Origin: Roseibium sp.
GTDB taxonomy: Bacteria; Pseudomonadota; Alphaproteobacteria; Rhizobiales; Stappiaceae
Direction: 5' to 3'
NCBI GenBank assembly: GCA_017643215.1
Contig: JAEPNV010000020.1
Location: 1 to 64,000, forward strand
DNA length: 64,000 nucleotides
A model generated the notes under the pieces. That model did not search any database. It was not told the origin of the DNA and saw nothing but the letters and a program-made list of their open reading frames with translations. Positions 7,505 through 16,075 of the stretch are shown one piece after another (position 1 is the first letter of the stretch; each line of letters begins with the position of its first letter). The position numbers and the translations under genes were made by a program.

Positions 7505-8470
7505 ATGCAAGGCACCAAACTGTTTCGCGGCACATGCGCCGCTCTGGTCATGGCCGGTGTAACGATTACCGGACACGCAGTCGCCGAGGAATATCCGTCA
7601 AAAACGATCGAAGTGGTCACGCATGCCGGAGCGGGCGGTGGAACCGATGTCACGACCCGGATGATGATGCTGCGCGCGCGCCGCGAACTTAAAGGCGACA
7701 TGGTGGTCGTGAACAAAAAAGGCGGCGGCGGGTCCGTTGCGATGGACTACTACCTGACTGTACCGGCTGACGGCTACAGCATCCTGACATTCACCATCGG
7801 CCACGCGGCAACCGTCGCCAAGGGCAAGACCAAGATGACGCTCGCGGATGTCCGTCCGATCGCGCGCGGCACCGATGATCCTCAGATCCTGATGACAAGG
7901 TGCGGTGTTTATGCCGATGCGGCCGACTTCGTCGCTAAGCAGAAAGAGGCGCCGATCACTTACGGAACCACGCATGTCGGCAACATCGATGATGTCTCCG
8001 CGTTCATGTTCACCGTCAAGGGCGGCATGAAAACGCCGAAGATCCTGCCGTTTGACGGCGGCGGTGAACTGGCAACCCAGCTGATCGCGGGCGCTGTGGA
8101 TTCCGCGGTCTTGAACCTTGCCGAGGCGGCCAGCCAGATCGAGGCTGGCGACATTTGCCCGATGGTTGTTCTGGCCGATCAGCGCATGGCCGGCCTGCCG
8201 GACGTCACCACCGCCAAGGAAATGGGCATTCCGGTCAGCTTCTCGACCGTGCGCGGATTTGTCGTGCACAAGGACACGCCCGATGATGTTGCCAAGAAAA
8301 TCGAAGACGCCTTGGTGAAATCGATGAACCACACCGTGTACCAGGGCTTCCTGACCTCGGTCGGGCTGGATTCCACCTCGGTCGCCGGTTCCGACGTGTG
8401 GGGCGCGCAGCTTGAGACCATGGTCACCGACATGCAGTCGGCCCTGAAAGAACTCGGCTTTATCGAGTAA
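7505..8470 (+). CDS. tctC: tripartite tricarboxylate transporter substrate-binding protein (TctC family)
   Basis: A 321-residue periplasmic solute receptor. It has a signal peptide ending ...HAVAEEYPSK and the TctC/Bug fold, with the phosphate-loop-like AGAGGGTDV near the N-terminus and the acceptor segment NKKGGGGSVAMDYY. It delivers a carboxylated substrate to TctB/TctA. GGGAGG four bases before ATG 7505 sets the start; the frame is open further upstream but has no ribosome-binding site. The genes downstream degrade a sugar acid, so the ligand is probably that acid rather than a tricarboxylate. It is the first gene of an eight-gene unit and is separated from tctB by a hairpin. Confidence 0.9.
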   Translation: MQGTKLFRGTCAALVMAGVTITGHAVAEEYPSKTIEVVTHAGAGGGTDVTTRMMMLRARRELKGDMVVVNKKGGGGSVAMDYYLTVPADGYSILTFTIGHAATVAKGKTKMTLADVRPIARGTDDPQILMTRCGVYADAADFVAKQKEAPITYGTTHVGNIDDVSAFMFTVKGGMKTPKILPFDGGGELATQLIAGAVDSAVLNLAEAASQIEAGDICPMVVLADQRMAGLPDVTTAKEMGIPVSFSTVRGFVVHKDTPDDVAKKIEDALVKSMNHTVYQGFLTSVGLDSTSVAGSDVWGAQLETMVTDMQSALKELGFIE

Positions 8471-8489
8471 CCCATCCTGACGAATGCGG

Positions 8490-8524
8490 CGGCGGCCGGC
8501 CCGTCGAGGACCGGCCGCCGTCTT
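8490..8524 (+). terminator. attenuator-like terminator between tctC and tctB
   Basis: The arms CGGCGGCCGG (8490-8499) and CCGGCCGCCG (8511-8520) are followed by TCTTTT. Lying between the binding-protein gene and the membrane genes of the same system, it should favour higher tctC expression with partial read-through. Confidence 0.7.
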
Positions 8525-8539
8525 TTCAAGGTTAAGACG

Positions 8540-9007
8540 ATGCAAGACAAACAGGCGCACGGGCAGCTTGTCCGCTGGTTGGTGCCGCTCGCGATCATCG
8601 CCTTTTGCGCGTTGGCCATCGTGATCTCCACCACATTCGAACGCATGCCGCCGATTCTGAAGCGGGGCATTCAACCCTCGGACTTCCCGCAGCTGGTGGC
8701 CGGGCTGATCATACTGCTGGCGCTATTGTCGATCTGGCGGGAGCCGGTGCGCCTGACCGAACGGCTCGGGCCGGCGACCTGGGGCACCTTCGTGCTGATG
8801 GCCGTCTTTGTCGCCCTCGTGCCGGTGGATTTCTTCCTGGCGCTCGGCGTCTTTGCCGCCGGACTGGCGTTCCTGTGGGGCGAGCGGCGGCCGTCTTTGC
8901 TGGCCACGGTCGGTGTCATGGTACCGGTCCTGGTTTTCTTCCTGTTTGACCTTGCGTTCGAAATCCGCTTTCCGCGCGGGCTGCTGACCAACCTTTGGTA
9001 CGGATAA
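8540..9007 (+). CDS. tctB: small membrane subunit of the tripartite tricarboxylate transporter (TctB)
   Basis: A 155-residue inner-membrane protein with four predicted hydrophobic segments (VPLAIIAFCALAIVI, LVAGLIILLALLSIW, FVLMAVFVALV...FFLALGVFAAGLAFL, GVMVPVLVFFLFDLAF). It ends with the charged segment IRFPRG usual in TctB. It assists the large subunit TctA encoded 7 bp downstream. Sequence conservation in this family is low, so assignment rests on length, topology and position between tctC and tctA. Confidence 0.85.
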   Translation: MQDKQAHGQLVRWLVPLAIIAFCALAIVISTTFERMPPILKRGIQPSDFPQLVAGLIILLALLSIWREPVRLTERLGPATWGTFVLMAVFVALVPVDFFLALGVFAAGLAFLWGERRPSLLATVGVMVPVLVFFLFDLAFEIRFPRGLLTNLWYG

Positions 9008-9014
9008 CTTAGGC

Positions 9015-10514
9015 ATGGACCCCTTCCTTTCAGGCCTCACCGCGCTTGCCGATCCCGGGCTGATCACCTTGCTGATCGCGGCCACCTTGGGCGGTGTGGT
9101 GATCGGTGCCTTGCCCGGTCTCAACGCCACCACCGGCGCGGCGCTCCTTTTGCCATTCACATTGACGATGGAACCTGTCGCGGCGATCGCGACCCTGACC
9201 GCCATCTACTGTTCGGCGACCTTCGCCGGCGCCATCACCGCGATTTTGATCAACACGCCCGGAACGTCGGCGAGCGCCACGACGTGCCTTGACGGCTATC
9301 CGCTCGCCTTGCGCGGCGAGGCGGGCCGCGCGCTTGGAATGGCGGTCGTCGCGTCGACCTTCGGCGGCATATTCAGCATCGTCTGCCTGATGATCGCCGC
9401 ACCGCTCCTGGCGCGCGCGGCCTACAATTTCGCGCCGCCGGAGTATTTCGCGCTCACAGTCTTCGGCTTGTCCATGCTGGCGACCATCGGCGATGGTTCG
9501 CCGATCAAGAACCTGATCGCGGGCGCGCTCGGCGTGTTGCTCGCGACGATCGGCGTCGACCTCCTGACATCGGTGGAACGGTTCACCTTCGGCATGCCGG
9601 AGCTTTACGAGGGGATCAGTTTCGTTCCCGTCATGATCGGCGTATTCGGCATTTCCGAGTTGCTGGTGCAGGCGACGAACCTTCACCTGGAGCGCAAGCA
9701 GATCACCATGAAGGCGATCAAGCTTCCAAGCCGGGACGATTACCGGCGCGTCTGGAAGGCGATTTTGCGCTCGTCCGGGATCGGCACGTTCATCGGCACG
9801 TTGCCGGCCGAAGGCGCGACGGTTGCCTCGATGATCGGCTACAACGAGGCCAAACGGTGGTCCAAAACGCCCGAAGAATTTGGCAAGGGCGCCATTGAAG
9901 GCATCGCCGGCTCGGAAGCCGCCAACAACTCGGCCACCGGCGGAGCGATGGTGCCGACACTGGCGCTCGGCATTCCCGGCAGCCCGACCGCGGCCGTGAT
10001 CCTGGCCGGCTTGATGGTGCATGGCCTGCGCCCCGGGCCGGCCATGTTCACCGAGCAGGCGAATTTCGCCTTCGCGATCTTTTGGTCGATGATGTTCGTC
10101 AATCTGCTGTTTCTGGCCATCGGGCTTTACGGCGCGAAGATCTTCGCCCGGGTGACCCTGGTGCCGGTGCCGGTGCTGTGGCCGTGCGTGTTCGTGTTCT
10201 CCATCGTCGGGGCCTACGCGCTCGACCAGTCCATGTTCGACGTCTGGGTCGCGCTCGGTGCCGGGATCATCGGCTACTTCATGCGCCTGTTCGGCTTCTC
10301 GGTCGTGCCGCTCGCCATCGGGCTCATCCTTGGCGGCATGCTGGAGGAACGGCTCGGCCAATCGATGGTGATGCTCGACGAACAGTGGTGGCTCATGGCG
10401 ACCCGGCCGCTGACGCTGTTCTTCCTCATCCTGACGGTCCTGGCCCTGTTCGGTCCGAGCCTTTGGGGGGCGCTGTTCAAACAACGTGCCCCCATGAAAT
10501 CCACCGGAGAGTGA
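9015..10514 (+). CDS. tctA: large membrane subunit of the tripartite tricarboxylate transporter (TctA)
   Basis: A 499-residue permease with 10-12 membrane helices, driven by an ion gradient. It shows the TctA hallmarks: [20 protein letters not shown] near the N-terminus (about 31-50), [16 protein letters not shown] after the third helix, and the central [18 protein letters not shown] and [20 protein letters not shown] motifs thought to line the substrate path. It is transported together with TctB. The gene lies between tctB and the sugar-acid dehydratase with almost no spacing, tying uptake directly to catabolism. Confidence 0.93.
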   Translation: MDPFLSGLTALADPGLITLLIAATLGGVVIGALPGLNATTGAALLLPFTLTMEPVAAIATLTAIYCSATFAGAITAILINTPGTSASATTCLDGYPLALRGEAGRALGMAVVASTFGGIFSIVCLMIAAPLLARAAYNFAPPEYFALTVFGLSMLATIGDGSPIKNLIAGALGVLLATIGVDLLTSVERFTFGMPELYEGISFVPVMIGVFGISELLVQATNLHLERKQITMKAIKLPSRDDYRRVWKAILRSSGIGTFIGTLPAEGATVASMIGYNEAKRWSKTPEEFGKGAIEGIAGSEAANNSATGGAMVPTLALGIPGSPTAAVILAGLMVHGLRPGPAMFTEQANFAFAIFWSMMFVNLLFLAIGLYGAKIFARVTLVPVPVLWPCVFVFSIVGAYALDQSMFDVWVALGAGIIGYFMRLFGFSVVPLAIGLILGGMLEERLGQSMVMLDEQWWLMATRPLTLFFLILTVLALFGPSLWGALFKQRAPMKSTGE

Positions 10515-10515
10515 C

Positions 10516-11691
10516 ATGACCAAAATCAGATCCATAAGGACACGTGTCTGGAATTGGACGGGCCCCACCGTTCCGCCGCAGGGCAACTTCTGCACCAACG
10601 CATCTGACGTTCTTTACGAGCATGGCGATGCAATGGCGAGCTTCCGGTTTCACCAATGGCTCACCTGTGAAATCGAGACCGATGACGGCACATTGGGGAT
10701 TGGCAACGCGGCGCTCGCGCCCTCGGTCGTAAAGACCGCGATCGACGACTACTACGCGCCGCTGGTGATCGGCGAAGACCCCTTCGACTACGCCTATATC
10801 TGGGAGAAGATGTACCGCAAGACCCACGCCTGGGGTCGCAAGGGCGTCGGCATGACGGCGATCTCGGCGATCGACATCGCCATTTGGGACCTGATGGGCA
10901 AACTGGTCGGAAAGCCGGTGTTCAAACTGCTCGGCGGACGCACCAAGGAGAAGATCCCGGTCTATTATTCCAAACTCTACGCCGACAGTGTCGAGGCGAT
11001 GCAAAGGGAAGCCGAGGACGCCATGAAAAGTGGCTATCTCGCTTTCAAATCACGTTTCGGATTCGGCCCCAAGGACGGCATGCCGGGCATGCGCGAGAAC
11101 CTGAAACGGGTGGAAGCGCTGCGCGAGGTCATCGGCTACGACACCGATTTGATGCTGGAATGCTACATGGGCTGGAACCTCGACTACGCCAAACGCATGC
11201 TGCCAAAACTGGCGACATACGAGCCGCGCTGGCTGGAGGAACCGGTCATTGCCGACGACGTCAATGGGTATGCCGAACTCAACGCCATGGGCCATGTGCC
11301 GATTTCCGGCGGCGAGCATGAGTTCTCGGTCATGGGATGTCAGCAATTGCTGGAAAAGCGGGCGGTCAGCGTCTTGCAGTATGACACCAACCGTGTTGGC
11401 GGCATCACGGCGGCGCAGAAGATCAACGCCATTGCCGAAGCCTACCAGATCCCCGTCATTCCCCACGCGGGGCAGGTGCACAACTACCATCTGACCATGG
11501 CGAACGCGAACTGCCCGATCAGCGAGTATTTTCCGGTCCATGACGTGGAGGTCGGCAACGAGCTCTTCTACTACATATTCGAGGGCGACCCGGAAGCGGT
11601 GGATGGCTTCTTGCAGCTGGACGACGACAAACCGGGGCTCGGCATCACGATTTCCAACAAACATATCCAGCATTTCGAGATTGTTGAATGA
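10516..11691 (+). CDS. enolase-superfamily sugar-acid dehydratase (RhmD-like)
   Basis: A 391-residue mandelate-racemase-type enzyme. Predicted Mg ligands are Glu215 (LMLECYMGW), Glu241 (WLEEPV) and Glu267 (SGGEHE). The general base is His317 (IPHAGQVHN), paired with Asp290 (LQYDTNR), and Lys178 ([13 protein letters not shown]) lies in the acid/base region. The layout resembles L-rhamnonate dehydratase, including the GPKDG and GGEHE segments. It should remove water from an aldonate to give a 2-keto-3-deoxy acid. The next gene acts on 2-keto-3-deoxypentonates, so a pentonate such as L-lyxonate or L-arabonate is the best guess. Exact specificity cannot be read from the sequence. It starts 1 bp after tctA and overlaps the next gene. 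Confidence 0.88.
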   Translation: MTKIRSIRTRVWNWTGPTVPPQGNFCTNASDVLYEHGDAMASFRFHQWLTCEIETDDGTLGIGNAALAPSVVKTAIDDYYAPLVIGEDPFDYAYIWEKMYRKTHAWGRKGVGMTAISAIDIAIWDLMGKLVGKPVFKLLGGRTKEKIPVYYSKLYADSVEAMQREAEDAMKSGYLAFKSRFGFGPKDGMPGMRENLKRVEALREVIGYDTDLMLECYMGWNLDYAKRMLPKLATYEPRWLEEPVIADDVNGYAELNAMGHVPISGGEHEFSVMGCQQLLEKRAVSVLQYDTNRVGGITAAQKINAIAEAYQIPVIPHAGQVHNYHLTMANANCPISEYFPVHDVEVGNELFYYIFEGDPEAVDGFLQLDDDKPGLGITISNKHIQHFEIVE

Positions 11692-12602
11692 GCAGGACCT
11701 ATTCCGGTATCTGGCCGGTTGCGCCAACACCGTTTCACGACGACGGCCGGGTCGACCTTGAGGGGATGAAACGGGTGCTCGACTGCATGGTCGATCAAGG
11801 GGTGGACGGCATCTGCATCCTGGCCAATTTCTCCGAGCAGTTTCTGATTTCAGATGACGAGCGGGAGGTCCTGACCAGGCTGTGCCTTGAGTATGTCGCC
11901 GGCCGCGTGCCGGTGATCGTCACGATCAGCCATTTTGCCACGGATATTGCCGTATCCCGCGCCAGGCTCGCCAAGGATTTGGGCGGGGCCGTCGTGATGA
12001 TGATGGCGCCCTATCACGGTGCGCTGATGAAGGGCACGCCCGATCAGATCTACGAGCAGTTTGCCCGTGTCGGCGAAGCCGGTCTTCCGATTATGGTCCA
12101 GGATGCGCCACTTTCGGGGGTGGACTTGCCGGTGCCGCTTTTGGTCAAGATGGCGCGCGAGATCGACATGGTGAAGCTGTTCAAAATCGAATGCGCAGGC
12201 GCGGCGGCCAAATTGCGGGCGCTGATCGCCGAGGGCGGAGACGCGATCGAGGGGCCGTTTGATGGAGAGGAAGCCATCACGCTTCTGGCTGATCTCGACG
12301 CTGGGGCCAGCGGCACAATGACGTCGGCGCTCATTCCGGACAAGATCAAGCCTATCTTGACCAAGCACGCTGAGGGAAATTGGGAGGGCGCCCGCGCGGG
12401 CTATCAAAGCGTGCTTCCGGCGGTCAATCACGAAAACCGGCAATGCGGGTTTCGCGCGGCCAAGGCCGCGATGGTGGAAGGTGATGTCATCAAGTCGGAT
12501 TTCTGCCGCCACCCGATCGCACCGCTGCATCCCGACACCCGCAAGCAGCTGTTGGACCTCATTCGTCCACTTGATCCCGTTGTGCTGAAATGGGGCATGT
12601 AA
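11688..12602 (+). CDS. 2-keto-3-deoxy-L-arabonate (pentonate) dehydratase, DHDPS family
   Basis: A 304-residue TIM-barrel lyase of the dihydrodipicolinate synthase family. From memory it closely resembles the Azospirillum L-2-keto-3-deoxyarabonate dehydratase (EC 4.2.1.43), sharing [41 protein letters not shown] and NHENRQ. The Schiff-base lysine should be Lys166 (LFKIE). The YNxP tyrosine of true DHDPS is replaced by Gln138 (VQDAP), which fits dehydration rather than aldol condensation. The product would be alpha-ketoglutaric semialdehyde, the substrate of the dehydrogenase at the end of the operon. Its ATG overlaps the stop of the preceding dehydratase. Confidence 0.88.
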   Translation: MSRTYSGIWPVAPTPFHDDGRVDLEGMKRVLDCMVDQGVDGICILANFSEQFLISDDEREVLTRLCLEYVAGRVPVIVTISHFATDIAVSRARLAKDLGGAVVMMMAPYHGALMKGTPDQIYEQFARVGEAGLPIMVQDAPLSGVDLPVPLLVKMAREIDMVKLFKIECAGAAAKLRALIAEGGDAIEGPFDGEEAITLLADLDAGASGTMTSALIPDKIKPILTKHAEGNWEGARAGYQSVLPAVNHENRQCGFRAAKAAMVEGDVIKSDFCRHPIAPLHPDTRKQLLDLIRPLDPVVLKWGM

Positions 12603-13328
12603 ATGAACGAGACCGTTGACCTTAAAACCATCGTTTCAGGCGGTAGTTCGCTTGCGCGCCCGTCAAGCCTTGCCGAGGAAGCCGCAACGGCGCTGCGCGA
12701 GATGATCCTGTTGGAGAAGCTCCCGGCCGGCACCGCATTGCCGGAACGGGACTTGTCCGACGGGCTTGGCATCAGCCGGACGCCGCTCAGGGAAGCCATT
12801 CGAATCCTCGCAAACGAGGGTTTGGTCGAGTTTTCCGCTTCGCGGCGGCCGCGCGTCGCCGATCCGACCCTTGAGGAAATCACCGACTATCTGCGTGTTC
12901 AGGGCGCGCTTGAAGCCTTGTCGGGCGAGCTTGCCTGCGCGATCGCATCGGATGACGAGCTGGAACAGATCGCCCGGATGAACGCGGAAATGGTCGAGCG
13001 CCACGGCAAAGATGACCCGGTGACGTCGTTCCGGCGTGACATGGCGTTCCACCGGGCGATTGTCGCGGCGAGCCACAACGCGCCGCTGGCCGATACCCAC
13101 GCGACCTACAACGCGCGGCTGTGGCGGGCCCGGTTCATGTCGTCGCAGCGCAAACAAAGCCGCGAAAGCACGTGGGCGGAACACCAGCAAATCGTCGACG
13201 CCCTGGTGCGCCGGGACGGGCCGGCGGCGGCGGCGGCGCTCAAGAACCATCTGACCACCGCGGTCGGCAACATCAAACGTGCCCAGCAGGAACGCGAGGC
13301 CGCATTGGCAAAGGAAAACGCGCTGTGA
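12603..13328 (+). CDS. GntR-family (FadR-type) transcriptional regulator of the operon
   Basis: A 241-residue regulator with an N-terminal winged helix-turn-helix at about 20-85 (EEAATALREMILLEKLPAGT, SRTPLREAIRILANEGLVE) and a C-terminal helical FCD ligand domain with the usual metal-site residues (RRDMAFHRAIVAASHN, WAEHQQIVDAL). FCD ligands are often sugar acids or pathway intermediates. It begins directly after the stop of the dehydratase gene, inside the operon, so it would control its own synthesis. The palindrome at 7416-7431 is its likely operator. Confidence 0.9.
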   Translation: MNETVDLKTIVSGGSSLARPSSLAEEAATALREMILLEKLPAGTALPERDLSDGLGISRTPLREAIRILANEGLVEFSASRRPRVADPTLEEITDYLRVQGALEALSGELACAIASDDELEQIARMNAEMVERHGKDDPVTSFRRDMAFHRAIVAASHNAPLADTHATYNARLWRARFMSSQRKQSRESTWAEHQQIVDALVRRDGPAAAAALKNHLTTAVGNIKRAQQEREAALAKENAL

Positions 13329-14332
13329 AACCGAGACTTGCGATCATCCCCGGCGATCCGGCCGGCATCGGTCCGGAGCTCATCGCCAAGCTGTTGAACC
13401 AAGACGGCATTGAGGCCCAGGCGGACATCGTTCTTGTTGGCGACGGCCACCTGTGGCAGCGCGGCGCGGAACAGGCCGCGTTGGAGGTTGCGCTGACGAC
13501 GGTTGCCGAAGACGACCTCGAAACACAGACCGGCGTGGTCCATCTGGATCTTGAAACCATCGACCCTGAAGCTGTGAAAACCGCCGAGGTGAGCGTTGCC
13601 GGCGGCGAGACATCCCTAAGGTGCCTTGACAAGGCGCTGGATCTGGCCCAAGCCGGACGGGTGGACGGCATTTTGTTTGCGCCCTTCAACAAGGCCTCCC
13701 TGACGAAGGCCGGACTGGATCTTGAGGACGAGCACCGCTACATCGCGCGATACATCGGCTGGGACCAGTATCACAGCGAAATCAATGTGCTGGACGATAT
13801 GATGACGACGCGCGTCACCAGCCATATCCCGCTGAAGGACGTTGCGGACCACATTGACGAAGACGCCGTGATCAAGGCGGTTAAACTGGCTCACCAAACG
13901 CTCCGGCGGGCCGGCAAGGACCATCCGGCCATAGCGGTCGCGGCGCTCAATCCCCATGCCGGCGACAATGGCAAGTTCGGCCGTGAGGAAATCGACGTGC
14001 TGGAGCCGGCGGTCCGCCAATGCCGGGAACGCCAGATGAATGTTTCGGGACCGTGGCCATCGGACACCGTGTTCCTGAAGGCCAAACGCGGCGAGGTCGA
14101 CGCGGTGGTGACCATGTATCATGACCAGGGTCAGATCGCGATCAAGCTGCTTGGATTTGAGCGTGGTGTAACGGTTGCCGGCGGTTTGCCGATCCCGATC
14201 GCAACACCGGCCCATGGCACGGCCTTCGACATCGCCGGACAGAACAAGGCAAATGTCAGCGCCACCTGCCAGGCCTTTGATCTTTTGGTGCGAATGGCCA
14301 AGTCCCATCGCAAGGAACGCGACGCCGCCTGA
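13325..14332 (+). CDS. pdxA2: PdxA2-like 4-phospho-sugar-acid dehydrogenase
   Basis: A 335-residue NAD-dependent oxidative decarboxylase of the PdxA family, with IPGDPAGIGPELIAK at the N-terminus and metal-binding histidines in DEHRYIARYIG, TSHIPLKDV and MYHDQGQIA, plus the GLPIPIATPAHGTAFDIAG segment. PdxA2 members oxidise 4-phospho-D-threonate or erythronate made by DUF1537 kinases, whereas true PdxA serves pyridoxal phosphate synthesis. Its place in a sugar-acid operon favours the PdxA2 role, but no DUF1537 kinase is present here. The GTG start overlaps the gntR stop (GTGA). Confidence 0.82.
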   Translation: MKPRLAIIPGDPAGIGPELIAKLLNQDGIEAQADIVLVGDGHLWQRGAEQAALEVALTTVAEDDLETQTGVVHLDLETIDPEAVKTAEVSVAGGETSLRCLDKALDLAQAGRVDGILFAPFNKASLTKAGLDLEDEHRYIARYIGWDQYHSEINVLDDMMTTRVTSHIPLKDVADHIDEDAVIKAVKLAHQTLRRAGKDHPAIAVAALNPHAGDNGKFGREEIDVLEPAVRQCRERQMNVSGPWPSDTVFLKAKRGEVDAVVTMYHDQGQIAIKLLGFERGVTVAGGLPIPIATPAHGTAFDIAGQNKANVSATCQAFDLLVRMAKSHRKERDAA

Positions 14333-14379
14333 ATTTGGACCGTTACGGTCACTGGCTGGCGCGAAAAAGGAACATCTTG

Positions 14380-15882
14380 ATGTTGTTTGGGAAAAACCTG
14401 ATCAATGGCGGCTGGGCCGCCTCTGTTGAAACACGGGCATCGGCGGATCTGGACGACGTGGAATTCGCGCAGGCGAGCGCACAACAGGTTGATGATGCCT
14501 GCGCGGCGGCCCGTTCGTGTTTTCGCGCCTACAGCGGCACCGACCGGTCGGCGCGTGCTGCGTTTTTGCGGACCATCGCCGCGGAAATTGACGCGCTCGG
14601 CGACGAAATCACCGTAACGGCACAAAAGGAAACCGGCCTGCCTGAAGCCCGGCTTGTCGGCGAGCGCGGCCGCACGACCGGTCAGCTGCGCATGTTCGCG
14701 GACCTGATTGAATCCAATGATTACCTGGATGTGCGTATCGACGAAGCGCAGCCGGACCGGACGCCGCTGCCACGCCCGGATTTGCGGCTGACGCACCGGG
14801 CAATCGGCCCCGTGGTCGTTTTTGGCGCCTCGAACTTTCCATTGGCATTTTCAACGGCTGGTGGCGATACCGCCTCGGCGCTCGCCGCCGGTTGCCCGGT
14901 CATCGTCAAGGGCCACGAGGCCCACGCCGGCACCGCGGAACTGGTGGCGCAAGCCATCCTGGCTGCGATCGACACATGCGGCATGCCAAAAGCGGTGTTC
15001 CAGATGCTTCAAGGCCCTGGACGGATCGTGGGCAGCGCGCTCGTCAATCATCCCGAAATCCGCGCGGTCGGGTTTACAGGGTCCACTGCCGGGGGGCGGG
15101 CGCTCTACGACCAATGCCACGGCCGTCCGGCGCCGATCCCGTTTTATGGTGAGCTCGGATCAGTCAATCCGGTGTTTTGCCTGCCGGCGGCAATGAACGC
15201 GCGCGCGGCGGAAATCGGCGCGGGCTGGGCGGCGTCGCTGACGATGGGGGCCGGCCAGTTCTGCACGAATCCCGGCGTCCTGCTGGCGGTGAAGGGAGCG
15301 GAATTCGACGCGCTTCAAGAGACTGCAGTCGAAGCCCTCAACCGCGCCGATGAGCAGAAGATGCTGACCGACGCCATTTGCCGGTCCTATGGCGCAGGCG
15401 TCGATGCCCTGCGCTCCCATTCCGATGAAATGACGGAAGGCCGGCGGTCCCAGACACCGCGCAACGCCATGCCCGCCGCCTTCAAGACCGATGCGGACAC
15501 CTGGTTGTCCAATAGGGCGCTCCACGACGAAGTGTTCGGCGCGGCCGGCATTTTCGTGGAATGCGCGGATATTGACCAAATGCTGGCGGTCGCGGAGGAC
15601 CTGGACGGTCAGTTGACCGCGACGCTGCAGATGGACGATGCGGATATCGATACGGCGCGCGAATTCGTTCCGATCCTGGAGGAAAAGGCGGGCCGCCTTC
15701 TCTGCAATGGATTTCCGACCGGCGTGGAGGTCTGTTCGGCGATGATGCATGGCGGGCCTTATCCGGCCAGCACGGATGTGCGGGCGACCTCCGTCGGGAC
15801 CCTGGCGATCGCCCGCTGGCTCCGCCCCGTTTGTTATCAAAATTTCCCGACGCAGCTTCAGCATCCCGAACTGCGCGATTGA
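14380..15882 (+). CDS. alpha-ketoglutaric semialdehyde (2,5-dioxopentanoate) dehydrogenase
   Basis: A 500-residue NAD(P)-dependent aldehyde dehydrogenase. Catalytic Cys295 lies in GAGQFCTNPG, Glu258 in YGELGSVNP and Asn152 in GASNFPLAFS. The nucleotide loop reads GFTGSTAGGR. The GELGSVNP and QFCTNPG segments are typical of the subgroup that oxidises alpha-ketoglutaric semialdehyde to 2-oxoglutarate in pentose and hexarate pathways. As the last gene of the operon it completes the route from a 2-keto-3-deoxypentonate to the citric acid cycle. AAGGA before ATG 14380 sets the start; a TTG upstream at 14335 is less likely. Confidence 0.88.
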   Translation: MLFGKNLINGGWAASVETRASADLDDVEFAQASAQQVDDACAAARSCFRAYSGTDRSARAAFLRTIAAEIDALGDEITVTAQKETGLPEARLVGERGRTTGQLRMFADLIESNDYLDVRIDEAQPDRTPLPRPDLRLTHRAIGPVVVFGASNFPLAFSTAGGDTASALAAGCPVIVKGHEAHAGTAELVAQAILAAIDTCGMPKAVFQMLQGPGRIVGSALVNHPEIRAVGFTGSTAGGRALYDQCHGRPAPIPFYGELGSVNPVFCLPAAMNARAAEIGAGWAASLTMGAGQFCTNPGVLLAVKGAEFDALQETAVEALNRADEQKMLTDAICRSYGAGVDALRSHSDEMTEGRRSQTPRNAMPAAFKTDADTWLSNRALHDEVFGAAGIFVECADIDQMLAVAEDLDGQLTATLQMDDADIDTAREFVPILEEKAGRLLCNGFPTGVEVCSAMMHGGPYPASTDVRATSVGTLAIARWLRPVCYQNFPTQLQHPELRD

Positions 15883-16075
15883 CGCGGGATTGGCGGCTTC
15901 TTTGCAGATACCGGACCGCTGAGCCTTACCCGGGTCAACGCGCGGGAACCGCTCGGTTTTTGTCGTAGCGGTTGGACCACATGCGCTGGCATGCCGCCAG
16001 GCGCGGGAACTCATCAACTGCGGAAATGGCCAGCCGTTGACGGTCGCATTCTGGCGGTCGGTTTGCGCTTCCGTT

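Noticed and set aside
11688..12602. Dihydrodipicolinate synthase (lysine synthesis)
   Set aside because: The YNxP tyrosine is missing and the sequence carries the L-KDA dehydratase motifs inside a sugar-acid operon.
15947..15973. AACCGCT / AGCGGTT stem after the semialdehyde dehydrogenase gene
   Set aside because: Only seven pairs with a 13-nt loop and no T-run after the stem; too weak to call a terminator.
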